A stretch of 64,000 nt of DNA from Lumnitzera littorea (lineage: Eukaryota > Streptophyta > Magnoliopsida > Myrtales > Combretaceae): positions 47,668,024 through 47,732,023 of the forward strand of contig JAMXBB010000010.1 of assembly GCA_024138015.1 (NCBI GenBank), in the 5' to 3' direction. Position 1 is the stretch's first letter; each line of letters starts with the position of its first letter. Below are positions 34,860 to 46,880 of the stretch, piece after piece. The position numbers were made by a program, and so were the translations under genes. The notes under the pieces were generated by a model that was given only the letters and a program-made list of their open reading frames with translations, did not search any database and was not told the DNA's origin.

Positions 34860-35520
34860 CTCAACACTAGCCAATCTAAGGAAGCTTCTTACCTCATAAT
34901 GATTTCTAGCCTTTTCCAATCTACTATGGCCTTGATCTTTGTTGGGACCATTGATATGCATCTCTTGATATTACTTGTCTAAGGAAGAAAATCTCCTATA
35001 GCCAGAAGTTACACTTGCTTAGCTTCATATAACTTATGCTCTCTCAAAGTCTATTAAACCAATCCATATGCTCTTCATGCTACTTAAGACTCATTGAATA
35101 AACTTGAATATCGTCAATAAATACAATAACACACTTGTCCAATAATGGCTTAAATACCATTTCATTAGATTCGTAGAAGCTGTGGTGCATGAGTTAACCT
35201 GAAGGGCATTACTAAAAGCTTACAATGTCCATATCAAGTTATGAATACTATCTTAGGTAAATCCTCTAGCTTACTTCTAAGCAAATGGTACCCTGATTGC
35301 AAGTCATATGAGAAAACATGCTTGCACCTTGCAACTGATCAAATAAATCATTGATGCGAGAAAGGAGATACTTGTTCTTAATTGTTATATTGTTCAAATC
35401 CCTATAATCTATACAAAGTCTTAAGAAAGTGTACTTTTTCTTCACAAATAGTATCAATGCTCCACAAAGTGATACACTTAGCCTTATGAAGCCTGATTTA
35501 AGAGCTCTTTCCAAATTTAG
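34860..35520 (-). pseudogene. reverse transcriptase remnant
   Basis: 35514-35266 reads ERALKSGFIRLSVSLCGALI, then LFVKKKYTFLRLCIDYRDLN and NNITIKNKYLLSRINDLFDQ. After a frameshift come MPFRLTHAP-type residues and CVIVFIDDIQVYS (about 35135-35097), where the catalytic FIDD is intact. ISMVPTKIKAIVDWKRLE (about 34960-34905) corresponds to the thumb. Several stops are present. The reading ends near 34860. Confidence 0.8.
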
Positions 35521-36240
35521 TAAGGTGCTTTTGAATTTGACTTAATTCTAAGTACCAAATCAATCACAAGTTTGACCTCTCTTTTTGGAGACAATCTTAG
35601 AGGCTCATCAAGAAACACATTTGGAAACTCCTTAACAATTAAGATATTTTCTACCTTAGGCTCCTCAAGTTCTGACCCAGCTACATTCATCTAACTTTCA
35701 ATATAAACCAAGTCTTCAACATCAAGAAACAACTCAAGCGAGCCCAACTCTTTAGTCTTTAGTGTAGTCAACTCTCCTACAAAAGTGGCTTCTAAGCCAT
35801 CTAACACTAAAAATGTCATCTTCTTCTCCTAACAATCCACCATAGTCTTCATAACTAACATCCAATTCATGTCCAATATAGCATCCTACTTGTCTATCTC
35901 AATCAAGATCAAGTTAGCCTTGCTTTCTTTCCTTTAGATATTCATTGGGCACTTCTTAATCATTTCTCTAGTGATAACCACTCCTCTTGTTGAAGCCTTT
36001 ATCCTAAAATTTTTCTAAGTGGTAGAATTAGGCACTTTTGTTCTTTTAGCTACTATAACAATGATGAAAGAATGAGTTGCTCCTGTATCAAACAAAGTGT
36101 ACATAGGTTGGTCGGAGATTGTAATATTCCCTGCAACGAGCCCAGTGTCTAGGGCTATCTCATCCTTAAATACAGTCGCCTCAACATCCTCATAGTCATA
36201 CCCCACATAATCCCAATCTCCCTCTAAGTTATACATTCTT
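35521..36240 (-). pseudogene. aspartic protease remnant
   Basis: 36236-36015 is open: MYNLEGDWDYVGYDYEDVEA, then ISDQPMYTLFDTGATHSFII, with an intact DTGA active site near 36095. Downstream, 35990-35530 continues with stops through regions resembling the flap (NWMLVMKTMVDC-type) and the acidic PR-RT linker. Sequence around the active site is much better kept than in the copy at 16.2 kb, where it reads DTRA. Confidence 0.7.
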
Positions 36241-37060
36241 ACTACCTGAGTTACGACTCCTAATACATTACCACCTTAGTATCTAGTGAGGCATCTAGCT
36301 ATCTACAAAGGTCTAGTAACTAGCACTGGAGGGGTTCTTTTCTAAGAACAAGTAGTGGCAAAATGACATTTTTGATGGCGGATAAAGTAAGTGGTGGTGT
36401 TCTTCTTGGGGAACTTACTAATCCTATGATTTCTCTCATTACAATAAAACATTAGTCCTAAAGCTATAGACAATTCGTAGGATAATGGTTCCCCTTGTGC
36501 TTCTAACACTCTATCAATCCATTATTGGTAGTAAGCTTTTGTGACTTACTATGAGTAAACATGATCCTTTTTCCTTTTTCTTGGAAAGTAGAACTCTAAT
36601 GTTGCCTCTTACTACACTTTCACTTTGGCCATGAGTGGTTTCAACTCTTCCTACTTAGCTCCATCAACCATCCTAGCTCTCTTAATAGCCTTGGCATAAG
36701 TCCGAGGTCTAAAATCTCTCACTCAATGCCTCAAATTCAAATCTAAGCCTCTCACAAACATTAGCAACCTGAACCCATCGCTAGTCTTATGCTCAATAGG
36801 TGCAAACTACAACAGCCTCCAAATCTCAGCCGCATGCTACTAAATGGACTTACTTCCTATTCAAATGTCATCAAAGCTAACACCTATAATCAAAATATTT
36901 CAAACTCTTATTCTATAGCTAAAATATTCTAGTACTCTCGATCTCAATATTTTTATGTACCCCCCTACTAATTTTGCACATTCTGGGTCACTTTCTTCCA
37001 TAAAGTCCCAACACTTCTTGCATCTTATGGCTCAATATTCCAAACCAACGACATGTAGTA
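36241..37060 (-). pseudogene. gag remnant
   Basis: The minus strand carries a decayed CCHC region near 36470-36360 and gag-like helical sequence to about 37050 (RxxFxxLLRFAPIEHKTSDG-type around 36800-36770). Stops are frequent and no start can be fixed. Assignment rests mainly on position between the leader and the protease. Confidence 0.5.
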
Positions 37061-37955
37061 TTTAAGGAGTATTCGTTAAGATTATCTTAGTTAAGGAGGG
37101 AAATAGCGGGTAATGAATATATTACATATATACATAGCCATAAATATATACAGGTGATACTATATATAGTATATATTCTATAAGTTTAAGTCCTTTATTC
37201 TTCATTATGTTCTAGCCCTGAGGGTAGTTTAGAATATCTTTTCATAGGTCATTTATTACCTAAGATAATATCTATTTGACAAGGGGCAACAAGTGTAAAT
37301 TCTATTTGTGTTTCTCTATGTGGTTTGAGTATTATAGTTCAAATTTAACTTCTTCCCAAAAATATGTTGAAGTCTAATGGATAGACTATAATAAGTGAGA
37401 TAAAAGATCAATACCTAAGTTCATGATGGAAAAGAACCAATTATACAAATTGGCTATTGTCGCATCAATAAAATTTTTCTTCACTAACCTCATGAGATCC
37501 AAAATGTAGTTCCTATTATACTTAAAGCAATTACCTCATGTTTTTCCAAACTCATTGGAGTGTCAACTATACCATGGTAATCCTACTTAAAAGCAACCTC
37601 ATAAGAGAGAAGTTGGAAATAATAAAAACAAATTAGACACACTTAATAGACACTAAGTTAATCCATGTCGTTCTCTTCCACAAAAAATAAGTCTAATCCA
37701 TAAAGTGAACTCAAGAACTTTAGACAAAAACATAAAATGGAATTAGTTTGATAGAATTCCATCTGTTTAATCACTATTGACACAAGAATAATCCATACAA
37801 CAAGCTTTTAATGATTTAGGAGTAGTGGTTTCACAACAATTGTAAATGGATAAGACTCCTACTCTAAACAAACCTAAGCCATATGAAGGCATTTTTGGTG
37901 TAGAATCTAGAATACAAACTAGAATTTCTTCCTAACATTGATTAATAAGGACTAT
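37061..37955. other. leader of the minus-strand chromovirus
   Basis: AT-rich sequence between gag and the LTR. No gene or repeat seen. Confidence 0.35.
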
Positions 37956-37967
37956 GCTTTTGATTCA
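37956..37967 (-). promoter_or_regulatory. PBS-like sequence at the LTR edge (decayed)
   Basis: The plus strand reads gcttttgattca, against gctctgatacca (complement of the initiator-Met PBS). They agree if one inserted T, one lost A and two C-to-T changes are allowed. It directly abuts the LTR end at 37968. Weak alone, but supported by position. Confidence 0.35.
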
Positions 37968-40900
37968 TATCACACTCCAAAGAAGTGGAGTTGTAACATT
38001 CCCATCATGTAAAATATTTTAAGATAGAAGCTGGCTTCACAACTACTATCGTAAACTGAGTCCACACCAAGTGTACCTGATTCAACCACTTTGAAGCATC
38101 CAATTCGATGCATATTAGTTATAAACCTATAGATTAACCTTTTTGAAATAACAATCAAAACAAACTTACATTTTGACTTTTCAAAAGGGCAATTGTAAAA
38201 TCTATAGATATATGTTAATTAGTTTACAAACCGAGAGATGAAAGGTGTCGAGCCACTTAAGGAGACCCATAAAGTTTTTTGAAAAGTTTGAAAACAGAAT
38301 AGCAAGAATAAGAATCCAACCATTTCTACTTAAATCTCACTCCCCATCCTCATTTGCTAATACTCTGTTTTTGGGTATAGTTACTGTAAATCCATTCTAA
38401 ACTTGCAAAACAAACTATGGGGGAATGAGCGTTAACTAGCTCAGTAAGTTAGATGAAGATAGAAGTATGTATTAAACATAGAACAACCAATGTTTTTAAG
38501 TAGTTTTAGTTAAATGAAATGCATGTTCAAGCATATGCCATCGTACGGTGTTGTTTGGTCCATCATGAGATTAGAAAAATTATGCCCACTCTAATCTGGT
38601 TAAGGAGTTTAATGCCATGCACTCACGAATCGAAACCAAATCGGGACTTATATAATGGAGAATACCCTCCACTCGAGACCCCCTTTGTGACACAGCACTC
38701 AACCTTGTCTCGACCTTCTCTCCCATCACTTAGTTCAACTAAAAAGTAAGGAAATGACCATTTACACTATCCCCATCAATGGGATTTATGTTTAGCTCGA
38801 AAACCCTAACGATTACCCTTAATAGGTTACAATGCATGTCAAGTTTGACGTTAGGTCGAGTTTGAGTTAGTTCTTTTTTAGGGTGATCAATTAAACTTAA
38901 ATAATTCAAGCATAATAATATTCATAGAATAACTATAATCTAGAGCTCAGCTCCTACTACAACAAATTGAATCTCAAACACAAGTGTTGCACACTCACAA
39001 ACAACAAACCACAATCATAAGTAAATATGTACCAAAGTTTGCAAATATTTTGAAATAATACCCCAAAATGCTATGAAGCATTTAACTCAATTCTATTTCT
39101 TGCTAACTTAGTTATTCACTTGTCGCCCCTTCAAGAATTCCCTATATATTTAGTAAATTAATTATTTTAGTAACTATATAAGACATGGGAGACCATTTAC
39201 TTGCTCGTCTCCATAGAACTTAGGTTGATCTAGAACTTAATCTATAAGTTATGTTGGTATAAGTATAGGAAGTTAAAGTCATTTCATTAATGAATTATAC
39301 TTTCAATATTCTCTAAGCTAAGTTTTGAGTTAAATCATCCATGAAACTTCTATGCTAGGAAGCCTCTAAGTTACCCACCAAGCCTTACTGGAGTGAGAGT
39401 TTATAACGAAACCAACTTCTAAATCAACCTCTGAATCTGATGATTATTTAAGACATCTCATAGATTACCCTCTAAGGTAGCTTCTGAGTTACTTCACTTT
39501 TGAATCTCTCAACAGGGTATCCTTTGAGCTATCTTCTAAGCTCAGCCAACTTCAAATTTCTTATGAGTTCACCTTCTAACTTTGCCTCTGAACCTCTCCC
39601 AACCATCCTCCTTATGAAAATTCCTTTGATTTAGCTTTTGAATAAATACCTAATGAGTGATTCATTCAATAGAACCCTCTGAATTATCTTCTAACGTCAT
39701 TTAATATCCTTTTAGTCAATTGATTTGTTCATTTTCTTCTAACTCTAGTTAGGAATAACCAAAGTACCACTTCAACTAATGCTCCTCAACTTCGTTACTT
39801 CCCAAATTCCATAACTAACACATCATCATTCACCAATTCATCAAGTTTACATACTACTAAACTATACATTTAAGGGCACATTGTTGATTTTCTATACCCC
39901 TTCCTACAAAACCCAATTCAACAACTTCACTATACAATAAGTACATCATTAATGACTCAAACTTGGAATCTAAGTGAGGTCCTTAGGAAAAATACACTAA
40001 TTTTCACCAAAAATGCCATTTTAATCGTAATTTAGGGTTCAAAAATTCATAAAAATTATAGAAAATAATTTTTTGAAAATTCTTTTTATAGCATTTTAAT
40101 ATAAGTATGGGAAAGTTCATAGAAAAATTTGGGGGTCAAAATTACATCATTTAAACAATTTAATTCAATATCGAAAATAGCTCAATTTTATCGATTTCTT
40201 AAGGACGTATAACATAACTACTAAGCTTATACAAAATATTTTTTTTTTTTCTAAATTCTACACATGAAAATATGTAGAGATAATTTTTGCTAAAATTTTC
40301 CAAGTAATTTTTCTATTTTTAATAATTTAAGGAAATTATGCAAAAATTAAACCTTACCGAAAATGGCAACTTTGACCACCACTTACTCCCCCATGTTTGT
40401 TGGCCAACCTTACTGCTAATTACTGCTTATGATGGTTGGTCCCTAGTAGTTGCCTAAGCTCACGTGCCTTCTATAACCCAATACCACACTCCAATTTTGT
40501 ATATTTTCTATATTTCTTCTTTAACATTATTTTTCCTGAATCCGAATTTGCATGTATCATATGATTGAGAGGATTTATGGAATTTTTAGAGCTTTTGGCA
40601 ATGCACAACGAATTATTTTCTCTCTCTTCAAGTTATTTCTCCTTATATACTATGTACCTTATGGGTCAATAATCCATTTCTATGCATCAACAGCTATATC
40701 ACATCTACATAAAGTTAATCCCAACTGCCCTTCACCTTTTTATTATTTTTTTCTTATTTTCTTATTTTACACTTAATCGAGTATTTCAAATAATTACGAG
40801 TATATAATTATGCATAATAATTTCACATGAGGTATATATATATTCTATATATTGTTTTATGTCATATAATAATTTTATTACATATATAATTTATCTCAAA

Positions 40901-41127
40901 GAATTTACTAACAATCGAAGTCTATTCTATACGGTTACATTAGATATTAAGTAGTATAGTAAAATTATACTCTTTCAATTATATTGTTGTTATTTTATTA
41001 TATTTTCAAGATCTAAACTTAAGAATTCTCATTGGCTAATGTCCCAAGCTTATTTGTAAATTTCTAAGTTTCACTAATGTCCTAAATTACTTACTTGATA
41101 CTTAATTGCGAAAATACGAGGCTTACA
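37968..41127 (-). repeat. chromovirus LTR shared by two internal regions
   Basis: In element orientation it begins TGTAAGCC at 41127, directly after a PPT, and ends ...ttctttggagtgtgata at 37968, matching the end ctttagagcgtaaca of the solo LTR at 45324. Mid-LTR similarity to 42220-45324 and, more distantly, to the LTRs of the 46881 element is visible (for example around 38565-38600 versus 44745-44790, aatctcatgatggaccaaac against aatctcacgacaaactaaac). Length is 3160 bp, against 3105 for the solo LTR. Both flanks are element-internal sequence. Confidence 0.7.
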
Positions 41128-41143
41128 TTTTCTCCCCCTTTAG
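41128..41143 (-). promoter_or_regulatory. polypurine tract of a minus-strand chromovirus
   Basis: On the minus strand the sequence before TGTAAGCC reads CTAAAGGGGGAGAAAA, the classic PPT followed by a chromovirus LTR start. It makes the LTR to its left a 3' LTR of the sequence to its right. Confidence 0.75.
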
Positions 41144-41640
41144 AAAAGTTTTTTCCTCAAAACTTTTATCTAATAATCATTTAGCAACCTAAACAATCAT
41201 ATCTTTATAATATAATAGTGTTACCTACTTCTTAGAAAAGTTTCAGGTAGCACTTTTCTATGGTGGCCTTCAATTCTCATGTCACTTTTGCCCTTAAGCC
41301 ACTAACCCATTATATCTTTACATTTTCAAGTTTACAATTTCCTTGATTTCTTGATCCAGTTTCCAAAATTTTAATTAGTTTCTCCTCAACAGCATATTCT
41401 TCTTATAGCTCCATCAACTTTAATTCAACTATTGTCCATGGTTTCTTCACAAATTTCCTTATCATCGATACTAATTTATTTGACATAACACTCATTATAT
41501 TCCCATCTTATCAATTTCTATCAATCAAAACAAATATACAAACTTTCTTGATCTCCAAATTAGCCAAGGGTACCATTTCTACATTGCCCCTTTCAATTGT
41601 CAAGTCAACTCCATTTGAGGCTACTTCCCCAATGTATTTT
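41144..41640 (-). pseudogene. integrase end and chromodomain remnant
   Basis: The minus strand reads LVSMIRKFVKKPWTIVELKL (about 41490-41425), then AVEEKLIKILETGSRNQGN (about 41390-41335), then KLENVKI, stop, WVSGLRAKVT, stop, and ELKATIEKCYLKLF (about 41325-41230). The last part aligns with the chromodomain pattern V-K-V-x-W-R...A-T-W-E...YP-L-F, with TAG or stop in place of two Trp/Gln positions. It corresponds closely to 56240-56490 of the plus-strand element. Chromodomains direct integration to marked chromatin. Confidence 0.7.
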
Positions 41641-42214
41641 CATATACTCCTTATCTCAATTCTTTATTTTTTAAACTTGATTATTCTTATTTGAATAGAT
41701 TTATCCTTTACCATATACATTTTTTTTTTATAAGAGTTCACTAATTCTAATTTCTTACTTTATTCAAGTTCTTTCTTAATCTTCACTACATTCACTATCA
41801 AATGTTGAGGCTCTTCATTTGGCCAGTACATACAATAGCAAAGGCAAGTTTAGCAAATCTTAATATTTTGATAAATTTATACCCAAAGGAAATTAAAAAA
41901 AAATGACTCCACAAATAATTTTGATTTGATTTGATGGAAATTGACATCATTAGGACCACAGAGCACCTAGAGACATTAACTAGTTTTCGGTCTTACAACT
42001 AAAGCAACATAATTGAATCAACTTGAAGGAAGACTCACTTAAAAGGCATAGGAATTATAATAGATAAGGAATTTGATAAAAGGTACATGAGAATTATTGA
42101 TTTTCCATCCTTTTCTTGCTTATTCATATGTACCTAAGATATACATATGAAAGATACCATTTCACATTTCACTCACAATAACATTCATTTCCCCTTTCGC
42201 TTCTTGCCTTTGTG
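41641..42214. other. decayed internal sequence of the minus-strand chromovirus
   Basis: Position suggests integrase, but I cannot read a reliable frame. It ends at the TSD of the solo LTR. Confidence 0.3.
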
Positions 42215-42219
42215 ATTAA

Positions 42220-45200
42220 TGTAAGAACCACAATCAGGTATTAGGGATTTGATTTGTAAATTTAGGGCAATCGAGCAAATTATTTGATCTAGCCAAATTT
42301 TACGATGAAGCTAAAATTATTAATAAAAGTGATCCTGTAAGTTTGAATTTAAAAAAAAAGTAATAAAATTATATAATATTATCATATCAACTTTCAAATA
42401 TATTACTCGTTATTCATCGAAAATGCATAAATTGAATTTCGATAACTAATAAATCGTTAAGATAAATTATATACACATTAAAAATTATAAAATAACTTAA
42501 TAACAGTTAATAATATTTATTTGTACTATATATGAATTCACATGTAGGTGAAAATAATTGAAATATGCTAAAATAATATTAATTAATTAAATAAAATTCA
42601 TAAATAATTAAAGAAAAATATGGAAAAATGAAGAAAAGTCCAAAAAGGGATTGTGGCAACCTAGAATTGAAGAAATAAAAGTAACAAATTAAATTGAAAC
42701 AAATAAAAAGTGAAAAAAAAAAGATAAGATAAGGCTAATGTCACTTTAAATTAATGAGAAAAAATATCTCTACAGCATTATAAATACCCAAAAATTTCCA
42801 GAGGCTCATTTGGTTTGTTTGAAGAGCAAAAAAATTAGAGAGAACCAAAATAATTAGGGTTAGGGTTTATGTACAAAAAATTACAAAAATTTATGCAACT
42901 AGGACCTTAGAGGAGAACCAACACTAGACGATAACTTAGGAGTAGATGGCCACCACCACTACACGATAGTGGCAGTGCTCAAACCGGTCGATAAGGCCAC
43001 GATGGTCAAAGGTGGCCAAAGTCACCAATTTCAATGAGTTCAATTTCTCTTCCAATTTTAGTTATTTTATTAAAAATATTAAATAACTTTAGAAAATTAT
43101 GAAATTTGTTATTCTAGGGTTTTTAAGTATATAGATTTAAGAAAAAAAATTTATTTTGATGAATTGATGTATGAAAATATAATGACTTTAAGAAATCTCA
43201 CAAACCTAAGCTTTGTTCATTTTATAAATAAATAGGCTTAGGAGTGTATTTTTTGACTCAAATTTTTTGTGTAAACTACTTAGGGGTTATAAAATAGTGC
43301 TATGAAACCTTTTTCAAAAATTAAAATTCAAAATTTTTAGATAATTTTTAGGCCTTAAAATAATGCATAAAATGGGTAATTTAAGACTAATTAGGTAATT
43401 AAATAGATAATTACTGATTTAGCACATAATTATATGTTTTAGGATGTTGAAATTTGATGAAGTATGATATTTGTAGCATTTAAGGTGTTAGACGTAATTA
43501 TTAGGATATTATGTAGTATATATGTAATAGGTAAAAATGATATATTTTAAGTTAATTTTGTAAATTAGGGTAATTAGGAGTAAAATTTGATTTGGGATGA
43601 ATTTAGATATTTTGAGACGTTAATTGATGTTGAGAGATGATATTTGAAGTGATAGGACTATTAGATATGTATATTATGTATATATTAGATGATAATGTAT
43701 AATTTGTAAATATAAGAAATAAATGAGTAAGAAAATATTAGGTTAACATTGATATTCTAATAATAATAAAAATATGTAATAAATCTGGTAAAAAAACTTA
43801 AATTTTGGTTTTTATATAAAAAATGTAAATTTTTCTCATATTGGGAATAAATTTGGTAGTTAAATTAAGATACGGGGGTATACTATACAAATTAAAATAT
43901 TGGTTAGGGGCTAAGTATGATGTTTAGGTTATCCAAAAATAATGTGATTAATTTCACATTATGGGTCAAAATGAATTCTCAAGGTCTACGTATAAAATCC
44001 CTAATCGAAAATTAAGTTAAAAACTTAATTTAGAAATCAACGCAGAAAACTAAACCCAAACTTAATCGAAATCAAGAATAATTGTAAAAAACTTGAAAAC
44101 CTATATAATTAGGTATATTAAACCCTAAACAAAAGATAACAATAAGCGTTATAGGATAAAAACCAACCTATAGTAGTTATGTGGAAAACTAAACCAATAT
44201 TTGTATTATAGGGATTTTTTGCGATGGCCAATACAAAACCCACCTCGAATGAGCAAGCGAGGAGTTTAGGTAAGTTGGGATTAATACATTACTATATTTT
44301 GAAGTACTTATTGATAGTACTTGGAGGCTTAAAATTGTACATGATTGAGAGTGTTAGATAGTTGACCGTGTGCATGTGCTTGTTTCTAAGTTTGAAGATA
44401 TGATTTTGATTACTATCTTGGCTTGTATTTGTGTGATTTTTTGAAATGATTAAATACCTTAAATCGAACCTAATTAAATATATGACTTGAAATTCTAAAT
44501 TGGACATGCATAGCAACCCATTAGGGGAAACTTAGGATTCTCTGGCTAAATACTGACCCCTTCAAAAGGGATACTGCTATATGGCATAATTGGTCCATTC
44601 TTTATCCTTAGTCAAACTAAGTGACAGGTGATGAGATCGTAGTAAGGGTAAAGTCAATAGTTCAAAGGTAGTCGCGGGAGGAGCGGTATCTTCATTACAT
44701 AAGCATAGGTTTGGTAATGAATTGTTGCATTAATAGAAACTCCTAAACCTAGATTAGAGCAGGTGCAATTTCTCTAATCTCACGACAAACTAAACAATGT
44801 CATGTAATAGCATTTGTTTGAACATGCATTGCATCTAATTTGATTGATAACTCTATTTGTGTTTGTTGTATAGTTTTAAGTTTCCGACCCAACTTACTGA
44901 GCTGTGATTGCTTACATTCCTATAGACTTTGTTGTAGGTGCTAGCTAGGAAGCAGCTTATATTTATCTTGAAGATAACAACTACAGGATCCTAAGGAGTG
45001 AAGATGTAAACTAAAGACCAAATACACTCTCTAGTTTAGATTTATTTTGAAGCTTTTAGTATTAATTTACAAATTACTCAAGTAAATTATGATTAGGTTG
45101 CTAAATCTTGTAAATATACTCAAATTATTTTAATATAAGTATGTATTTTACTTAAGTTTATAAGAAAATAATATATTTAATTTATGAACTGTTTACTTTA

Positions 45201-45324
45201 AAACGGGTTAGTTGTTAACACCTTATGTAAATTAAGTCTAAGATAGTGTTTGTATGGTCAGTTTCTATCTTAGAATGATTTATACGGCGGGATTGTTACG
45301 ACTCTACTGCTTTAGAGCGTAACA
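42220..45324 (+). mobile_element. solo LTR of a chromovirus, with perfect TSD
   Basis: It begins TGTAAGAACC at 42220 and ends gcgtaaca at 45324, flanked by attaa on both sides (42215-42219 and 45325-45329). No internal region follows: the next bases are the continuation of the left flank. It is related to the LTR at 37968-41127 and more distantly to those of the 46881 element. Solo LTRs arise by recombination between the two LTRs of one copy. The ORFs inside (for example 44516-44292) are not genes. Confidence 0.85.
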
Positions 45325-45329
45325 ATTAA

Positions 45330-46084
45330 TGCTAGATATACACTTTAAAAATTATTCCTTAACCTATTATAAAGGAGTATTATTCTTTTACTTCCTTGAG
45401 TTACTCCGTTTGTCCTGAACATCTTCGCACAAAAACTTTTTGCAACATTCTCTACTGTGATCTAATTTCCATACCCTTGAACTTAGTTCAATGTACCTTT
45501 GTCTTGATCTTAGCCTATATGTGTACTAAAATCTTCTAAGTGTTGTCTTCAAGATATGGTTTCTATGTTTTCTTCAGGATTTCCCTTTTTTATATTTGTT
45601 TAAGGTCATCAAATCTCAAAGGACCTCTTCTACTTATTTTTCTTTATTAGTATTCACTTCTACCCATGATAATCTTCACTATTACTTAGCTTTTCTTCTT
45701 AATAGACTTGTTCCATGCTCCTAGTCATGTCTTAAATCTCCCTTTTACGTTCATTCCTAATCACTAAAGCCACTCCACATCTTAACTTTACTATCCGTCA
45801 CACTTCCAATCCTTATCTTTTGACGTGTTATGATATACAAGTCCATATAATGAGGAACTATCAACATCCTTAATTATTTACTTAAGACAATAAGTTCATA
45901 TCTTAACTTCGAATAAAAGGGGCTTTATGTTTTGTATTGTCACTACTCTTACCCACCACCATTGATCTAGCTATCATTCTCTAAGTTATTTCAAAAGTAC
46001 TCTTTTTATACATCATTCAAAGTTTATTGATTTATTAATCCGTCAAGATTCTTTTGCTCACACATCTTATTAAAATCTAGCTCC

Positions 46085-46115
<31 letters not shown>

Positions 46116-46875
46116 CGTCTCGTCTCTAAGTAGTGCTTAAGGGTTATAAATGCCCCTATCTTAGCTCCATTTAAGCTAGCTAATTCTTGGCCAAAGTGAG
46201 TTCTTCTTATCTCATCCTTTAGGTATCAATCCATCTCATGGAATTTCAAATGTCAAATGATTTCCTTGAATTCAAATCTCTCCTAATGTAACTTTTCATT
46301 ATCTATGATTTACAACATTCCTGTCAATTAAAGATGTCATAATAAAGTTTCTTATCGTTAGATCATAATATTTACATCCGTAATCATCTATCTAACTTGT
46401 TAGGTCTATCATGATTGGGAGTGGTGGTAAGTTAACTCTTAGTAGATCCTACAGATATAAGAGAACCTAGAGTTAAGTTTGTGTTTCCCTGTTGATCCTC
46501 AGGGTATCTTTTCACATTGTTAACCATATTTTCTAACCATCCCAATGATCGTTAACCATGTATGCACAATCCCGTATAGCATGCAATTCAATTTCAACTA
46601 ATTCCTTTGAGTGAAAATATTCCTACTTTCCCATTATTATAAAAGTTCCAAATAAAAATCCTAACTAGCATTCCAACATCTACATATAATTCATGTAATA
46701 AGTATATTCCTCTATATAGGTAATTCTAGTAAGATATCACTTGCGTAGAACATATTCTTGTATTCAACATTATAGCTTGGCATAGCATTTAAATCTCTAA
46801 GCTATTCTCTAAGTGATTACTCCTTATTGAATGAAGATAATGTAGTCCTTAGCAATATATCTTTTATTAATGTTT
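45330..46875. other. unassigned sequence between two insertions
   Basis: By position it should continue the target of the solo LTR, i.e. interior of the minus-strand chromovirus, but I cannot read integrase or RNase H in it. It contains a (TA)n microsatellite at about 46087-46115. Many short open frames, none convincing. Confidence 0.3.
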
Positions 46876-46880
46876 CAATA

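Larger units (their letters stand above)
34860..37967 (-). mobile_element. minus-strand chromovirus internal region (gag-PR-RT)
   Basis: Reading right to left from the LTR at 37968: leader, gag with zinc-knuckle traces (about 37050-36240), protease (36236-35530) and RT (35520-34860). RNase H and INT are missing. The element is related to the plus-strand copy at 14733, since both carry MYNLEGDW before the protease. Its 5' LTR would be 37968-41127, supported by a PBS-like sequence at its edge. Confidence 0.7.

Noticed and set aside
46087..46115. Long (TA)n tract as possible hairpin or origin
   Set aside because: Ordinary microsatellite; similar tracts occur at 30376 and in the 31.5-32.5 kb region.
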